From Arbacia lixula (taxonomy: Eukaryota > Echinodermata > Echinoidea > Arbacioida > Arbaciidae): a stretch of 64,000 nucleotides of DNA. This document shows positions 1 to 11,879 of this stretch, in pieces. Numbering within the stretch: position 1 is the first letter of the stretch; the number at the start of each line of letters is the position of its first letter. The notes beneath the pieces were generated by a model. It was not told the DNA's origin and searched no databases. It saw only the letters and a program-made list of their open reading frames with translations. Location: the NCBI GenBank assembly GCA_963669155.1, contig OZ022587.1, positions 20,200,214 to 20,264,213 on the forward strand, written 5' to 3'. The position numbers and the translations under genes were made by a program.

Positions 1-2
1 GC

Positions 3-77
3 AAGTCCGATCCCATCGCGGCAATGAATGACACGATGCGTGCTGAATTGGGGGTGTGTCTGATGAGCAGCGATTGA
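3..77 (+). CDS. possible 3' end or internal exon of an upstream-starting gene
   Basis: A short open stretch enters from the left edge and reads KSDPIAAMNDTMRAELG and a few more codons before a TGA at 75-77. Alternatively it could be an internal exon ending at 53 before a GTGTGT donor in phase 0, which would fit the phase-0 exon that starts at 2225. Composition is coding-like and richer in GC than the next kilobase. The product is not recognised, and chance cannot be excluded. Confidence 0.22.
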   Translation, partial: KSDPIAAMNDTMRAELGVCLMSSD

Positions 78-774
78 TTGGGTTTCTTGACAAAAACAAA
101 TGTGATCTCGGACGGGTGAAGTATATTTCACACACTAAAATATGACAATGAAAGATTTGAAGAGATAATAAAATATTCTTCCTGAAATTAGAATACCGCT
201 GGAAGTCATCATGATACGAAATGAAATACATGTATAAGCATGCAGGGCAGCGTTAATCTTACATGGAACCCCCTCGTAATAATTTTGGGATGACCCACAA
301 AGAAAGTGCCGATCATGACGGTGTTGCTACGTCGTTGTGCAAAACCTATCAGACGAGCGAGACGCTCTTATCTAACTCCACCTTCCCCTCATATCCCGGC
401 CGTTCAACCCGTTGCGCCGCCTATTCTCTTGTTTGTCCAAACAACGAAACCGCATGTTTTCTTGTCCAGAAGATTACGATAACAATTCACCTGTTAATTT
501 ACTGCAAAATAACACCCATCGTATAGGGAGTGGTCAATAATTCATTGAATGCAATTAGTTATTAAAACATCAAAATATATCAAGGGAGGATGATGTGTTG
601 AGCAAAAATGCATCCCCTTTTCAGTTTGAAAACGCATGTTTCCAATTCCTTTTTTCAGTTTGATAACGCATGTTTCCAAGACGGCTATGCATATGAAAAC
701 ATGGTAAAACACAATGAACACACAAGCACACATGTTTTAATGTATTTTATTGTTTTTTATCCTGTTTGGATACA

Positions 775-843
775 ACGAGGTTTCGTTATAACGAGGAAAA
801 AGCCCTGGTCCCGACGACCTCGTTATATCGAGAGTAAGCTGTA
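775..843. repeat. short inverted repeat with CTCGTTATA motifs
   Basis: ACGAGG, CGTTATAACGAGG and CCTCGTTATATCGAG occur within about 70 bases, forming small complementary pairs. It directly abuts the truncated transposon end that starts at 844, so it may be a piece of another short transposon. Nothing coding is seen here. Confidence 0.35.
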
Positions 844-995
844 TTGACAATTGAATTGTGGAGATTACGTCATCGGTGACGTACGTGCCAATTTTCGTCG
901 CGATCGCGCGATCAACGGTCGAGATCTTAGGGGGGGGCTGTTTTTGCCCCCCCCCCCGGGCTATGCGATTTCAAAATAGCCCGGGCTATATAGGG
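844..995 (-). mobile_element. terminal fragment of TTAA-flanked G/C-hairpin transposon (family A)
   Basis: This 152-bp piece is an almost perfect inverted copy of 1243-1398. It carries the CGCGATCGCGCGATC block, a GAGATCT box, a run of G, the spacer CTGTTTTTG and a run of C, then ends in CCCGGGCTATATAGGG followed by TTAA (996-999). Only one end of the roughly 785-bp family A element is present. Together with the complete copy it makes a large foldback with a 247-bp spacer. Confidence 0.7.
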
Positions 996-1242
996 TTAAT
1001 GCCTGACAATTAGCATGTGCCTTTTAATCCCAAATGTTAGTCTGTGAAATTCATTATTGCCGCAACCAAGACACAAATACATGTCTTTGAAACTCTTGCG
1101 ATCATTCATGTATCATAGAGAGAATTTTGTAGGATTTCCTTAAATAATTTGATTGTAGAATTGCATGATTTGGGGTGTTACGAAGGAACAAAATATGAAT
1201 ATAGTATTCATGAGACATGGACATGGAGGCCGGTTCTTTTAA

Positions 1243-2024
1243 CCCTATATAGCCCGGGCTATTTTGAAATCGCATAGCCCGGGGGGGGGGGGGCAAAAAC
1301 AGCCCCCCCCCCCTAAGATCTCGACCGTTGATCGCGCGATCGCGACGAAAATTGGCACGTATGTCCCCGATGCCGTAATTTCCACAATTCAATTGTCAAT
1401 TGCGCCAAAATTATTCAAATTTATTTTTAATTAATTAATTATGCTAATTAAATGCATAAAAATCATAATTTGGTTGTAATTCTTAAAATATAGCCCCAAA
1501 ACTGCTAGATATCAGTCCAGACACTCTTCTTAAGATTATTATCAAATTAGGATTTTAAAAAATGGTAATATCAAAGTTTTTCTTATGTATTTTATTGTTT
1601 TTTGAATTTCTTATGTATTTCTTTGTTTTTTCGACTTTATGTTTTTAATCAATGTTTCGATGGAAATCGTTGGCAACACTACTTCAGTCATAAATAACAT
1701 GCAATCTATTTTTTTTCATCAGTAATAATAGAAATAATGATACATTTATGAATTTTGGCTAGATACAGAATTTCCATTGGATTTGTACATGAAATCACGT
1801 TTTTGAGCAATTATTGGTCTGACATGCACATACAAAATGTTACGTAACTCGGGAACCGTGTACCCCCGCGTCGCAAATTTGGTCTTAAAGTTGCGTGAGA
1901 CTTGAAGGAAAAAAGTCATGAAACGTCGCGGCACGATCTGTTCGCGTTACAAATTTATTGCGTAAAATGTCGAGGGGGGGGCTGTTTTTGCCCCCCCCCC
2001 CCCCCCCCCCCGGGCTAGATAGGG
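1243..2024 (+). mobile_element. complete family A non-autonomous element, TTAA target (piggyBac-like MITE)
   Basis: The element begins CCCTATATAGCCCGGG just after TTAA (1239-1242) and ends CCCGGGCTAGATAGGG just before TTAA (2025-2028). TTAA duplication and termini starting with CCC are hallmarks of the piggyBac superfamily. Near each end lies a G-run / short linker / C-run hairpin. The A/T-rich interior has no credible open frame, so it needs a transposase from elsewhere. A second full copy of almost the same length lies in inverted orientation at 51400-52189. Confidence 0.7.
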
Positions 2025-2224
2025 TTAAAGAGCAGTACATGTGTTTGGTGCTATTAACATTTTGTACATGACTATGTTCCATTATGGCTGGGGTTTGATA
2101 TTTCAGAGCTATTCCTCTTTGTTTCAAAGATATTAATTTGAGTTGATATGCATACATGTACATGTAGCCTAAGAAGAAGGGCTTGGATGTAAAAACAAAT
2201 CCATGATCTGTTTTTTCCCACCAG

Positions 2225-2494
2225 ATTCTAACCAGACCGGCTGCAGCCAATCACAACTTTCCATACCATGTACGGACGTCGCAGGTGGGCGTAATTGACG
2301 AGCCAAACGGCAGCACATCGCATGCTGTTGACGCATACACTCACCACCTGTATGACCAGAATGTGTTTACGACTGAACACCAGCCCAACTTCACTGAGCT
2401 GTTCACAGTAGGGCAGCCAAAGAGGGAACCACCAGCAATGAACATGAATGGAATGACTAATGGGCACACAAACCATGGCTTCGTGAATGGAAAC
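2225..2494 (+). CDS. penultimate coding exon of an unrecognised gene
   Basis: An acceptor (TTTTTTCCCACCAG) is followed by 90 open codons that end at a strong donor (AAC|GTGAGT at 2495). The translation starts ILTRPAAANHNFPYHV and ends GHTNHGFVNGN. It is polar and rich in Asn, Thr, His and Met, without a membrane segment, signal peptide or known motif, so it looks like a disordered C-terminal tail. The exon is in phase 0 at both ends, matching the short terminal exon at 3640. Base composition is clearly more GC-rich than the surroundings. I do not recognise the family and assign no function. Confidence 0.6.
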
Positions 2495-2965
2495 GTGAGT
2501 TTAGCATGTACCTTTAAATGTAGAGGAGAACAGTCGGAGCATGCCTACAGTTTGGCTTGAGAGTTTTCTATTAAGATTCTACTTCTATTGTATTGCACTC
2601 TTTACCTACCAATCAATTTATGTGAAAGAATCTCCTAAAGATAAAATATCATTATAATACCATTCTAAATGAAATATGACCACCCAGAATAGCTGTTGAT
2701 ATTTAAAGCTCTACCAACAGGTTAGATCTTGGCCCAGTTAGATTTTATGCATGCTGTGTGTATTGCCAAAAAAATGCAGTTTGAAACTGTAGACTTCTTT
2801 CCAGTATGTGCCACTTGCTGGCATGTCCAGCTCGCATTAAAAATGCATAACATCTCTGTGCAGAGTGTGGGACACTTACAATGAACTAGAGAAAGTGAGC
2901 GTTTGCCCTGATCAAACTTATTTTGAACTTCATCACCTCTAGGGAGATGGATTAAAACAATTTTT

Positions 2966-3228
2966 GTCTCGCCTGAACAAAGTTCAGCAGGGACCTAGTA
3001 ATAACTTTTCCTCTTGGTCTGTTGGTCTGTTACAAAAATGTTTTTGTTTAACTTGCTCTCATTTCTATATTTCTGCATCAATTGTGATCACACTTGACAA
3101 AAATGATTCTTGGGTAATAACACATGTGTTGATGAAGATGATGAGGTCAAAAGTGATCTCAGCACCATTTTAAATATTAAAAAAAAAAAAGCTTAGCACT
3201 GTTTATCGCTTTCGAATCAGGCGAGATT
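2966..3228. mobile_element. small inverted-repeat element (CTCGCCTGA ends)
   Basis: GTCTCGCCTGAAC (2966-2978) is matched in reverse complement by GAATCAGGCGAGATT (3214-3228). The 235 bases between are A/T-rich with an A-run and no frame. It lies in the intron between the two upstream-gene exons, and is probably an old non-autonomous DNA transposon. Confidence 0.45.
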
Positions 3229-3639
3229 CGTGGTTCGCGAACCACCTTGTTTTTGACAGATGGTGTTTATAAAGAGGTGCAAATCACATGCAAACTGTTC
3301 TCAAGGGATTCAAGTGGAGTGATATTTGTAAGCTAGTGTTCTTAGATGGTGGTCAGACTTTGTAGACAGTGTAGACTGTGTTTAGACATAAGTGATTGCA
3401 TAATATGGGCCGTGTTGCATAAAACTTTTCATTAACGGTAACTCTATCATCAATGGTACCTACCATGGTAATACTGCTCGGAAGCCAATCAAATTCAAAG
3501 TTTCTATAGAAGTTACCGTACCATTGATGGCAAAGTTTCCATCATTGGTAAGTTTTGTACAACAGGGCCAAGATTTGCAGAAGAAAAGACATGTTATGTG
3601 ACTAATTGCTGTACTTTTCATCCTCCATTTTATTTCCAG

Positions 3640-3687
3640 AACCCCAAACCAGAAACCAACGTGGCTAATATGTTTATGGCTAAATAG
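3640..3687 (+). CDS. terminal coding exon of the unrecognised upstream gene
   Basis: A good acceptor (CATTTTATTTCCAG) opens a phase-0 exon reading NPKPETNVANMFMAK and then TAG at 3685-3687, joining in frame to the phase-0 donor at 2494. The junction gives ...GFVNGN-NPKPETN.... A possible GTAAGC donor overlaps the stop, but termination here is the simpler reading. The 3' UTR would follow. AATAAA signals occur at 5642 and 7385, the latter followed by GT-rich sequence; which one is used cannot be told. Confidence 0.55.
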   Translation, partial: NPKPETNVANMFMAK

Positions 3688-3976
3688 GTAAGCCTCTAAG
3701 ATGATGTTGAATTTCTTTCTCTTCAGTGTTTCATGCAACATGTTTTCGTAGAAAGCGAAAGAGTTTCGTCCTTCCAATGAATTAATCTCGCATGAGTGCT
3801 AAAATTCATGAGCAAGTTGTGACACTGAAAGAAAAGGGCATAATTATTTGGGTTTTCAAATGGTTGCGATTCTTATTGAATGGAACAGCTGATCTGATTC
3901 GATTTGAAATCAAAGATTGTTTACAATATTACTAATTTGTGTAATAGATAAATTGCCTTACTATTCACTGACCTTG

Positions 3977-5447
3977 TTATGCCTCCGCCACGAAGTGGCC
4001 GGAGGCATTATGTTTTCGGGTTGTCCGTCCGTCCGTCCGTACGTACGTACGTACGTAAGTCCGTCCATCCGTCCCGATTCCGTTTAGGCAATATCATGAG
4101 AACCGTTAAGCAGATTTGCTTCAAACTTGGTACATGTATGTATTGCATAAAACTAATCAAGTGTGTAAAATTGGGGTCAAATCTGATTGAGGTCAAAGGT
4201 CAATGAACTTTGTGAAAAATTGCCCCAAATTGACCTTTTTCACAATAAAGCCAAATCCAAGGATCCAATTCTCATTTAACATGGTATAAAGATTGATCAC
4301 TACTTGGGGATAGACTGGTGACATTTTTGGTAAAATTCCTGAAAGGTCAGAGGTCAAAGGTCAATGAAATTTGTGAAAATTTGCCAAAAATTGACCTTTT
4401 TCACAATAAATCCAAGTCCAAGGATGCAATTCTCATTAAACATGGTACAAAGATAGATCACTACTTGTGGATAGACTGGTGACATTTTTTGTAAAATTCC
4501 TGAAAGTTCAGAGGTCAAAGGTCAATGAACTTTGCCAAAATTGGCTAGAAATTGCCCAAAACTTTAAATTTTTCACAATAAATCCAAATCCAATGGTGCA
4601 ATTCCAACCAAACATAGTGAAACAATGGAGCACTACTTGAGGGTCGACTGGTGACATTGTTGGTGAAATTGCTGGAAGGTCAGAGGTCAAAGGTCAATGA
4701 ACTTTTGATAAAGTTTGCAACAATTGATATTTTTCACAATAAACCCAAATCCAAATCCAATGGCGCATTTCTAACCAAACATGGTACAGAGATGTATCAC
4801 TTCATGGAGGTAGACTGGTGAAAGTTTGGGTAAAACTCCTGAGAGTTCAAAGGTCAAAGGTCAATGAACTTTGCCAAAAATTAGCTAAAAATTGCCCCCA
4901 AAGTGATAATTTTCAAAATATATCCAAATCCAATGGAGCAATACCAACCAAACATGGTGCAAAGATGGATCACTACTAGACTGATGACATTTTTGGTGAA
5001 ATTTCTCAAAGGTCAGGGATCAAAGGTCAATGAACTTTGCCAAAATTGGCTAAAAATTGCCCCCAAATAGATATTTTTTCACATTGAATCCAATACTAAT
5101 GATTCAATTCAAACCCAACATAGTACAGAGATGTATCATTTCATGTAGGTAGACAGGTGAAGTTTGGGTAAAATTCCTGAAAGATCAAACGTCAATGAAC
5201 TTCACCCAAAATTGGCTAATTTTAAACAAACTTGATACAAGGATGGGTTTAGACAGACTGGTTAGATTGGAAGTCAAAGAAGTAAGAGGTCAAAAGTCAA
5301 TGAACAGTGCCTTGAAAAAAACAGAATGTGATATTTTCATTTCACATAGGAGCAATGGTACATTGCCCACCAAACATACACATTTTCTGAGAATAGCAAA
5401 GAGGCGGAGGCATATTTATCGACTGCGTGGCAGTTGAATTGCTCTAG
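3977..5447 (+). mobile_element. Helitron-like (Helitron2/HINE type) non-autonomous element, copy 1
   Basis: It starts TTATGCCTCCGCCAC with a palindrome (GCCTCCGCCAC / GTGGCCGGAGGC) and a CCGT/ACGT run. It ends with GAGGCGGAGGCAT (5401-5413, the inverted copy of the start), a hairpin CGACTGC-GTG-GCAGTTG (5420-5436) and CTCTAG next to T. An asymmetric inverted repeat plus a 3' hairpin and CTAG is the structure known for Helitron2/helentron-derived elements, which often hold internal tandem repeats. Here the core is about seven units of roughly 163 bp built around GGTCAAAGGTCAATGAACTT. No Rep/helicase frame is present. Confidence 0.6.
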
Positions 5448-8400
5448 TTTCTAATGATTTGTCATTCAAGTGATTGACATCATTTGGGGGCTTCAAACAC
5501 ATTGTATCATGTCTCAATGAAAACTCAATGAAACAATTGAGTTTCATATGGGTTCTAGTGCCATGTGTTTTTTTTTCTTTATATTTTCTATGAATCTTTA
5601 AATACTGTGATGATATTTATTCATTATTTATTGCAGTGATGAATAAAGTATTGTGATATATGAGGCATTTTTTTATTTTTTTATTTACAGCACTCTTTTC
5701 CACTCATGATGCTAATAAACCTTTTCTGTTTCTCTTCTCCCAACCCTTCCATGTCTTTGTCACAAATTTCCCATTCCCTCCCCTCTTCTTTCTCTCTCCA
5801 TGTTGCTCTTTCTTTTGCTGTTTCTGTCCCTCTTTTGCCTCTTACGCGCTTGCTTCTCCCATCTTTCTCATACACCCTTTGCTCCTTTCTCCCTCTCTCA
5901 TGCCAATCCAGGAATCGTCTTAAGTATCTAATCCCAGCCACATGCCAGAGAGACTAATCCTGTTTGACAGGTGAACAAACTCATCTTATTGGTTGGGGGA
6001 AACAAAGCAGGGCTGGTATATTTCTGCTTTTTCTCATTTCCAGGATAGCATCAAATTCTTACATGGAGTTTCCCTGTAGAAAGTTGACAGGAGAAACGTA
6101 TATAAAATGTAAAGCTCAAGGAGGGTTATATGTCAGCCCGGTTGTTGTGAGAATATGTATGTTGTGCAGTTTGTTGAAATCTTTTGTTGATAAAAGTCAG
6201 TTGATATAATTCTAGATATCAGTACCATGACATGAGGTTTACATGCTAATTTGTTTTGTGGGTTAGAAATGTTCATGAGTTGTGTTCAGTACTTATGATC
6301 ACATCATGCCAGTATGTATTCAGGTTTACAAGTAGGCATGGAGGGAGGAGGTACATGAAAGATTCAAAACTGTCTGGTTGATCATGATTTGTGAAAATAT
6401 GTGACACAAATTATGTAGCCTATGCTGTGAATAGTAAAGAAGAGGGCCAACAAGATTGTTTATGCATGCATGTGTCAATTGTGGCAGATAGAAATAGACA
6501 CGATGTGTAAGTTCAATGCAATTAGCTTACCTCACAGAAAAAAATGTTCCAAAATAATAAAGAAAATAGGAATTTGTAAATTCAGTATTGGATTCTTTTT
6601 TTTTTTTTTAAGTAAAGACAAATGGGATATGAATAATTTCTTTCTGCTTACTGCAGCCACTTCATGAAATGAATAATTGAATTGAATTAACAAACATCAA
6701 TGGTTGCTTAATACAAACACAAGTAGAACCACTAGTATTTTGTTAGGTGCATGATAAAGTTAAATTGAATTGCAGTGTATCGTTTGTAGTGGTGTAGTGA
6801 AAAGATCTCATGGAAAAAGCAAGAAGAGATATTCAAGTGCAATGTTCATTGTTTAAAGGTGTTTGTAGTTGAAATAGATATTAGCCTCAGAAAAGAACGA
6901 AGTGTGAGTGTGAACCTTGACACAGGAAGTTCTCTTACAATGTTCTACCATGCTGTATAAAATTACTAAGCCAATCCACATAATTCTGTAAATTAAGAAT
7001 TAAAATACTGAGGCGTCTGTTCTCTGAGTCTATTTTGCATTTGCGTTTGTCATGACAAAATGTTAATTTTTTTGCAGTGGAAAGAGATATGACAATAGAG
7101 AAGCTAAATATTATGCGAGTGCATCATTCAAAGTGTCTTAATGTTTACAACAAACATTTGTGCTGAGAAAGAGGTCTTTGGGCTGATATATTTTTCTGTA
7201 GGTCGAGGCTGTAGAATGTGGGTAAGTGATGAATAGGCTGTTATTTGTATGCAACTTTCAACACAATAACACTGTGAGTGCCTGATATTTCATGTGGAGC
7301 TTGCTTCACATAAAAATGCATGTCTGTCAGTTTAATTTTAACCATGGTTTGAATCTTTGTACCAGTAATGCAACATCATGCAATAATAAACTTTTGTCTT
7401 ACAAATTATAACATTTTGCCCTTTATTGTATGGGTTCTTGTGTGGAGCCCTCAAAAGCAACTAGCACAACTCTGCCTACAAGAGCTGGATATGATATGAG
7501 GCTTTGATTTATAGTTGTGCATTTGGGAACAAATCAGATGAGATTACAAGCTTTAAATCTCAGATACTCTTTTTCAAATAAAGCAATAGTAAGTGGCATG
7601 TTTGAATTGAGCATGCAAAGCTAAGGGGTTGCGCACACATTTAAAGGTATTGTGAGCCAGAAGGGCTTTAAGATGGACCTGTTGAGTACTAGAAGGGTAG
7701 TAACACTCCATATAGTCTGTGGCATAATTACCTTCTTCATGACCATATGCCTTCTCTATTCATGATGTATTTATTCTACCTACAGGAGTTATACTTGTGA
7801 GAAAATAACTATTTGTAATTATACGTGTGATAGTAACATTGAAAGTCTTTCAAGATCCGGCGACGATCATTAGTGTGTTCCACAATTTTCTTGTGAATTG
7901 ACACACACATATCATTGAAAAACATTTAGCTTGCAGTGGATCTGAACTTTCTTAGCTGGTGCGAAATGAGTAGTAGGATGCAGGGCAGCATTTATTGCCT
8001 AAATTGACTTGAATGATGGATTTTTGAGTGGCTGTAGATTTAGATTTACTGGGTATCATATTGCATTACTTCAAAAAGAAGTATTTAACATATTAAGAGA
8101 CGAGGAGGGATCTATGATTTAAGGATTGCTTTGAAACTTGAAGTCTAATATGAATGAACAATTGAACCTTTATTCTCCATTGTTGTACAAATAAAATACA
8201 GGTACACACATTCTATAGCATAGCCCCTGGCAGAAAAAGGGTGAATTAACATAGCAAGAAGATAGTGTAAGTTTTTTTTTTTTTTAATTTACAATTAATA
8301 TTTACGAAAGGTTACCTTCAGGTTTATCAGTAATGTTTGACTTGGTAAGGTTGAACACGTAGCGTAGGACCTTACATTCTGGGTTAGCTCTGCCTGTTGA

Positions 8401-8486
8401 TAAAGAACAAAGTTGTAGTAAAGCAAACTTTCTGTGCTCTTTAAAAGGTTAACGGTGAGCCATGCACTGGTATTTGGACCAACATA
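5448..8486. other. non-coding stretch with pyrimidine-rich tract
   Basis: No supportable gene is seen. A CT-rich tract at about 5690-5912 produces spurious open frames on both strands. AATAAA at 5642 and 7385 could serve the upstream gene. A short T-run lies at 6598 and another at 8274. The rest is ordinary A/T-rich unique-looking sequence. Confidence 0.6.
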
Positions 8487-9120
8487 CAGTGGAGGCCAAA
8501 AGTTTACATACACCCATGGAATTCAGTGAAATTTCTTCGCTTGCTAAACAATGTAAAATTTACTATATCTTCAGCAATATGAATACTACCATGACGAATT
8601 TGGTATCAAATGAAAGAGCGTATTAAGCTTTTTGACATAATTGGGATGCGGTTGGGATAAAATAATATTTCAGGTGGAATTTTCTTTAAAGAAAAAAGTA
8701 ATATTCATGCCAAATGTACTCTATTGTTTGTTATGATATTTTCAAACATCGTTTCTTATAAATATATAAATGTCAAATCTATGATCTATATTACGTTCCT
8801 TATCATATGTCATCACTGAACAAAAAGTGTAATCTGAAATGTTTGTGTTGAGAAGTAACTCGCACAAATATGAAATGTTTTGGTCAAGTTATTTTTTATT
8901 TGTCTAAAATATGAAGATTTTTTTGGGAAATGACACCTAAATATTTTTCAGCTCCTGATGACAAAGCAATGTGATGAAGGGGCATGACATACTCGATTGT
9001 TTGATATCAAATTCTTCATGATAGCACAAATATTTTATAAGATACAGTAAATTTTATGGTGTTTGGCAAGTGTCAAATTTTCTTTGTTCCTGGGTATATG
9101 TAAACTTCTGGCCTGAACTG
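8487..9120. mobile_element. non-autonomous Tc1/mariner-like element
   Basis: The left end CAGTGGAGGCCAAAAGTTTA and the right end (reverse complement CAGTTCAGGCCAGAAGTTTA) match at about 24 of 28 positions, and TA dinucleotides flank both ends (8485-8486, 9121-9122). The AGTTTACATA terminus and TA target are typical of Tc1-like transposons. At 634 bp with no long frame it is a MITE-type deletion derivative. Confidence 0.72.
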
Positions 9121-10414
9121 TATGTATTACATGTGACGATTATGAAAATCTTCACTAAGTTATATTTCTTATTGTAATCTTCATTGAATTGTTTGGGCTA
9201 ACAATTTGAGATAAAGCACCTTGAGTATTTTACGTGACAAATGTCAGAGCTTTTGATTGATTCTATTTGACCAACTGCATGATAGACTTACTCATCACTG
9301 CAGTTTTTATTGAACCAATATTTTATATGGAGGTTGATTTAAACACCTTCCATGCAAGCTTGCACAGTTACAGGAGAATGGAGTATGAGAATATGAATAC
9401 GCCCATTGCAAATCCAAGTGACTGCAAAGTTGAGATATTTTGAGAGTAAACACTGAATATTGCACATATTTGTGACCTCAATATTGCACATTTTTCCATT
9501 CACATGAAATATAGTCAAGATGCACTAGTATTCGAAATTATCACCTTGAATATTATTCCATCCATTTATCATGTTGTGTAATATGAGAAGATTTATTAAG
9601 AGTTGCCTAGTCACCCATTAAAGGTATATAGACATATCATGTTCTGGGGTACATTCAGATTGTAAATGTATGTTGTTCTCACTTTCCTTCCAGTGTGTTA
9701 TGCACTTTGTTTCATAGAATGTTATCTCAAATAACCAAGTATTAGGATATACAGAATTTATACTAGGGCTCTACATACTAGTATTATGGCTAGTACGTAC
9801 TAGCATGTATAACCTAAGTATGCTATGATGGGCTCTTTCATACTAAAAGAAACGGCCTTTTACTCAATTTTCAGACCCTAGCACAAGAAGAAAAATCTGA
9901 AATCTGGAGATGTAGCATAGTAGTTGTGAAATGTGATTGAAAATCCCTGAGGTTCCAGGCTTAAGTTCCACTTGTGTCATTCAGCAAGATAGGTAATTCA
10001 CATTGCTGGTCTTCATCTAGGAGTGTAATCGGGTATCTTGTAGGTGAATTAGCTTGAATGAATCTGGATATCATACACAGACAAGGAATACTCCCCACGG
10101 ATTGGAGATGGTGCACATTTGTGAGCGTGATGTATTCCTTTATCTTGTGACCATTTTGCGTACATCTTTTCTGATGCAAATCGTACATTTTCCCTTTTGA
10201 TGTCTGAAAAATTAACTTGAGTAAACTATTAGTGTGTGAAGTAGCTCTTCAGAATATGCCTTTAGATGATGATGATAAACTGTATATTTTTGCACTTAAT
10301 TCAAGGCTGACTATATCTCTATTTCGTAGCTGTATATAAAATTGTGTCGTGCATCATTCTAGTTACATCCATTCAGTCACCTCATTATTACGTATAAACA
10401 TGCAAATACTCTTA
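9121..10414. other. non-coding stretch, nothing recognised
   Basis: A/T-rich sequence without convincing frames, RNA genes or repeats. The only oddity is a cluster of CTAGTA motifs at 9770-9810. Confidence 0.5.
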
Positions 10415-11879
10415 TTATGCCTCCGCCACAAGGTGGCCGGAGGCATTATGTTTTCGGGTTGTCCGTCTGTCCGTCCGTCCGTCCGTACATACGTCCCGAA
10501 TCTGTTAAGGCAATATCTTGAGAACCGCTAACCAGATTTGCTTCAAACTTGGTACATGTGTGTATTGTATGAAACCAATGAAGTGTGTAAAATAGGGGTC
10601 AATTCTGATTGAGGTCAAAGGTCAAAGATCAATGAACTTTGTGAAAAACTGCCCAAAATTGACCTTTTTCACAATAAAGCCAAATCCAAGGATCCAATTC
10701 TCATGAAACATGGTACAAAGATGGATTACTATTTGGGAATAAACTGGTGACATTTTTTATTAAATTCCTAAAAGTTCAGAGGTCAAAGGTCAATGAACTT
10801 TGCCAAAATTGGCTAAAGACTTCCCCAAGCTTTATATTTTCCCAATAAATCCAAATCCAAGGATGCAATTCTTATGAAACATATTACAAAGATAAATCAC
10901 TACTTGGGAATAGTCTGGTGACATTTGTGATAAAATTCCTGAAAGTTTAGAAGTCAAAGGTCAATGAACTTTGCCAAAATTGGTTAAAAACTACCCCAAC
11001 TTCATACTTTTCAACATAAAACCAAATTAAGAAATGCAATTCTCATGAAACGTGGTACTAAGATGGATCACTAGTTGGGAATAGACTGGTGACATTTTTG
11101 GTGAAATTCCTGGAAGGCAAGAGGTCAAAGATCAATGAACTTTGCAACAATTTGCTCAAAATTGGCCCCATATTGATATTTTTCACAATAAACCCAAATC
11201 CAATGGTGCAATTCTAATACAGAGATGTAACGCTTCATGGAGGTAGATTGATGGAAGTTTGGGTAAAATTCCTGAAAAGTCAAAGGTCAATGAACTTTTT
11301 CAAAAATTAGCTAAAAATTGCCCCCAAAGTAATATTTTTCAAAATAAATCAAGATCCAAAAACCAACCAAACATGGTGCAATGTATCACTACTTGGGAGT
11401 AAACTGATGATATTTTTGGTGAAAATTCTCAAAGGTCAGAGGTCAAATGTCAATGAACTTTGCCAAAATTGGCTAAAAATTGTACCAAATTAAACATTTT
11501 TCACATTGAATGCAAAACTAATGGTTCAATTTGAACCAAACATGGTACAGAGATGTATCACTTCATGGAGGTGGACTGGTGAAAGTGTGGGTAAAATTTC
11601 TGAAAGGTCAAAGGTCAATGAACTTGACCCACAAATTGGCTAATTTTAAACAAACTTAATACAAGGATGACTTTAGATGGGCTGATTAGATTGGAAGTCA
11701 AAGGTCAATGAACATTGCCAAACTTGGACAAACATGGAAAAACAGAATATATTTTTATTTCACATAGGAATTAAATCGTTCATTTCCCACCAAACAGGTT
11801 TTCTGAGAATAAATCTAAATAGAGCTAGCAAAGAGGCGGAGGCATATTTATCGACTGCACAGCAGTCGAATGGCTCTAG
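10415..11879 (+). mobile_element. Helitron-like (Helitron2/HINE type) non-autonomous element, copy 2
   Basis: Same family and orientation as 3977-5447. The start is TTATGCCTCCGCCAC, the subterminal inverted copy GAGGCGGAGGCAT lies at 11833-11845, and the 3' hairpin is a perfect CGACTGC-ACA-GCAGTCG (11852-11868) followed by AATGGCTCTAG and T. The core again consists of about seven degenerate units of 155-165 bp. The clean hairpin with compensating differences from copy 1 suggests that it is functionally constrained. Confidence 0.62.

Noticed and set aside
1885-2250. Minus-strand frame with a Gly run
   Set aside because: Runs through the G/C hairpin of the family A element; not coding.
5660-5957. 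Overlapping Phe/Ser/Leu-rich frames on both strands
   Set aside because: Low-complexity pyrimidine tract; no motif and frames in all registers.
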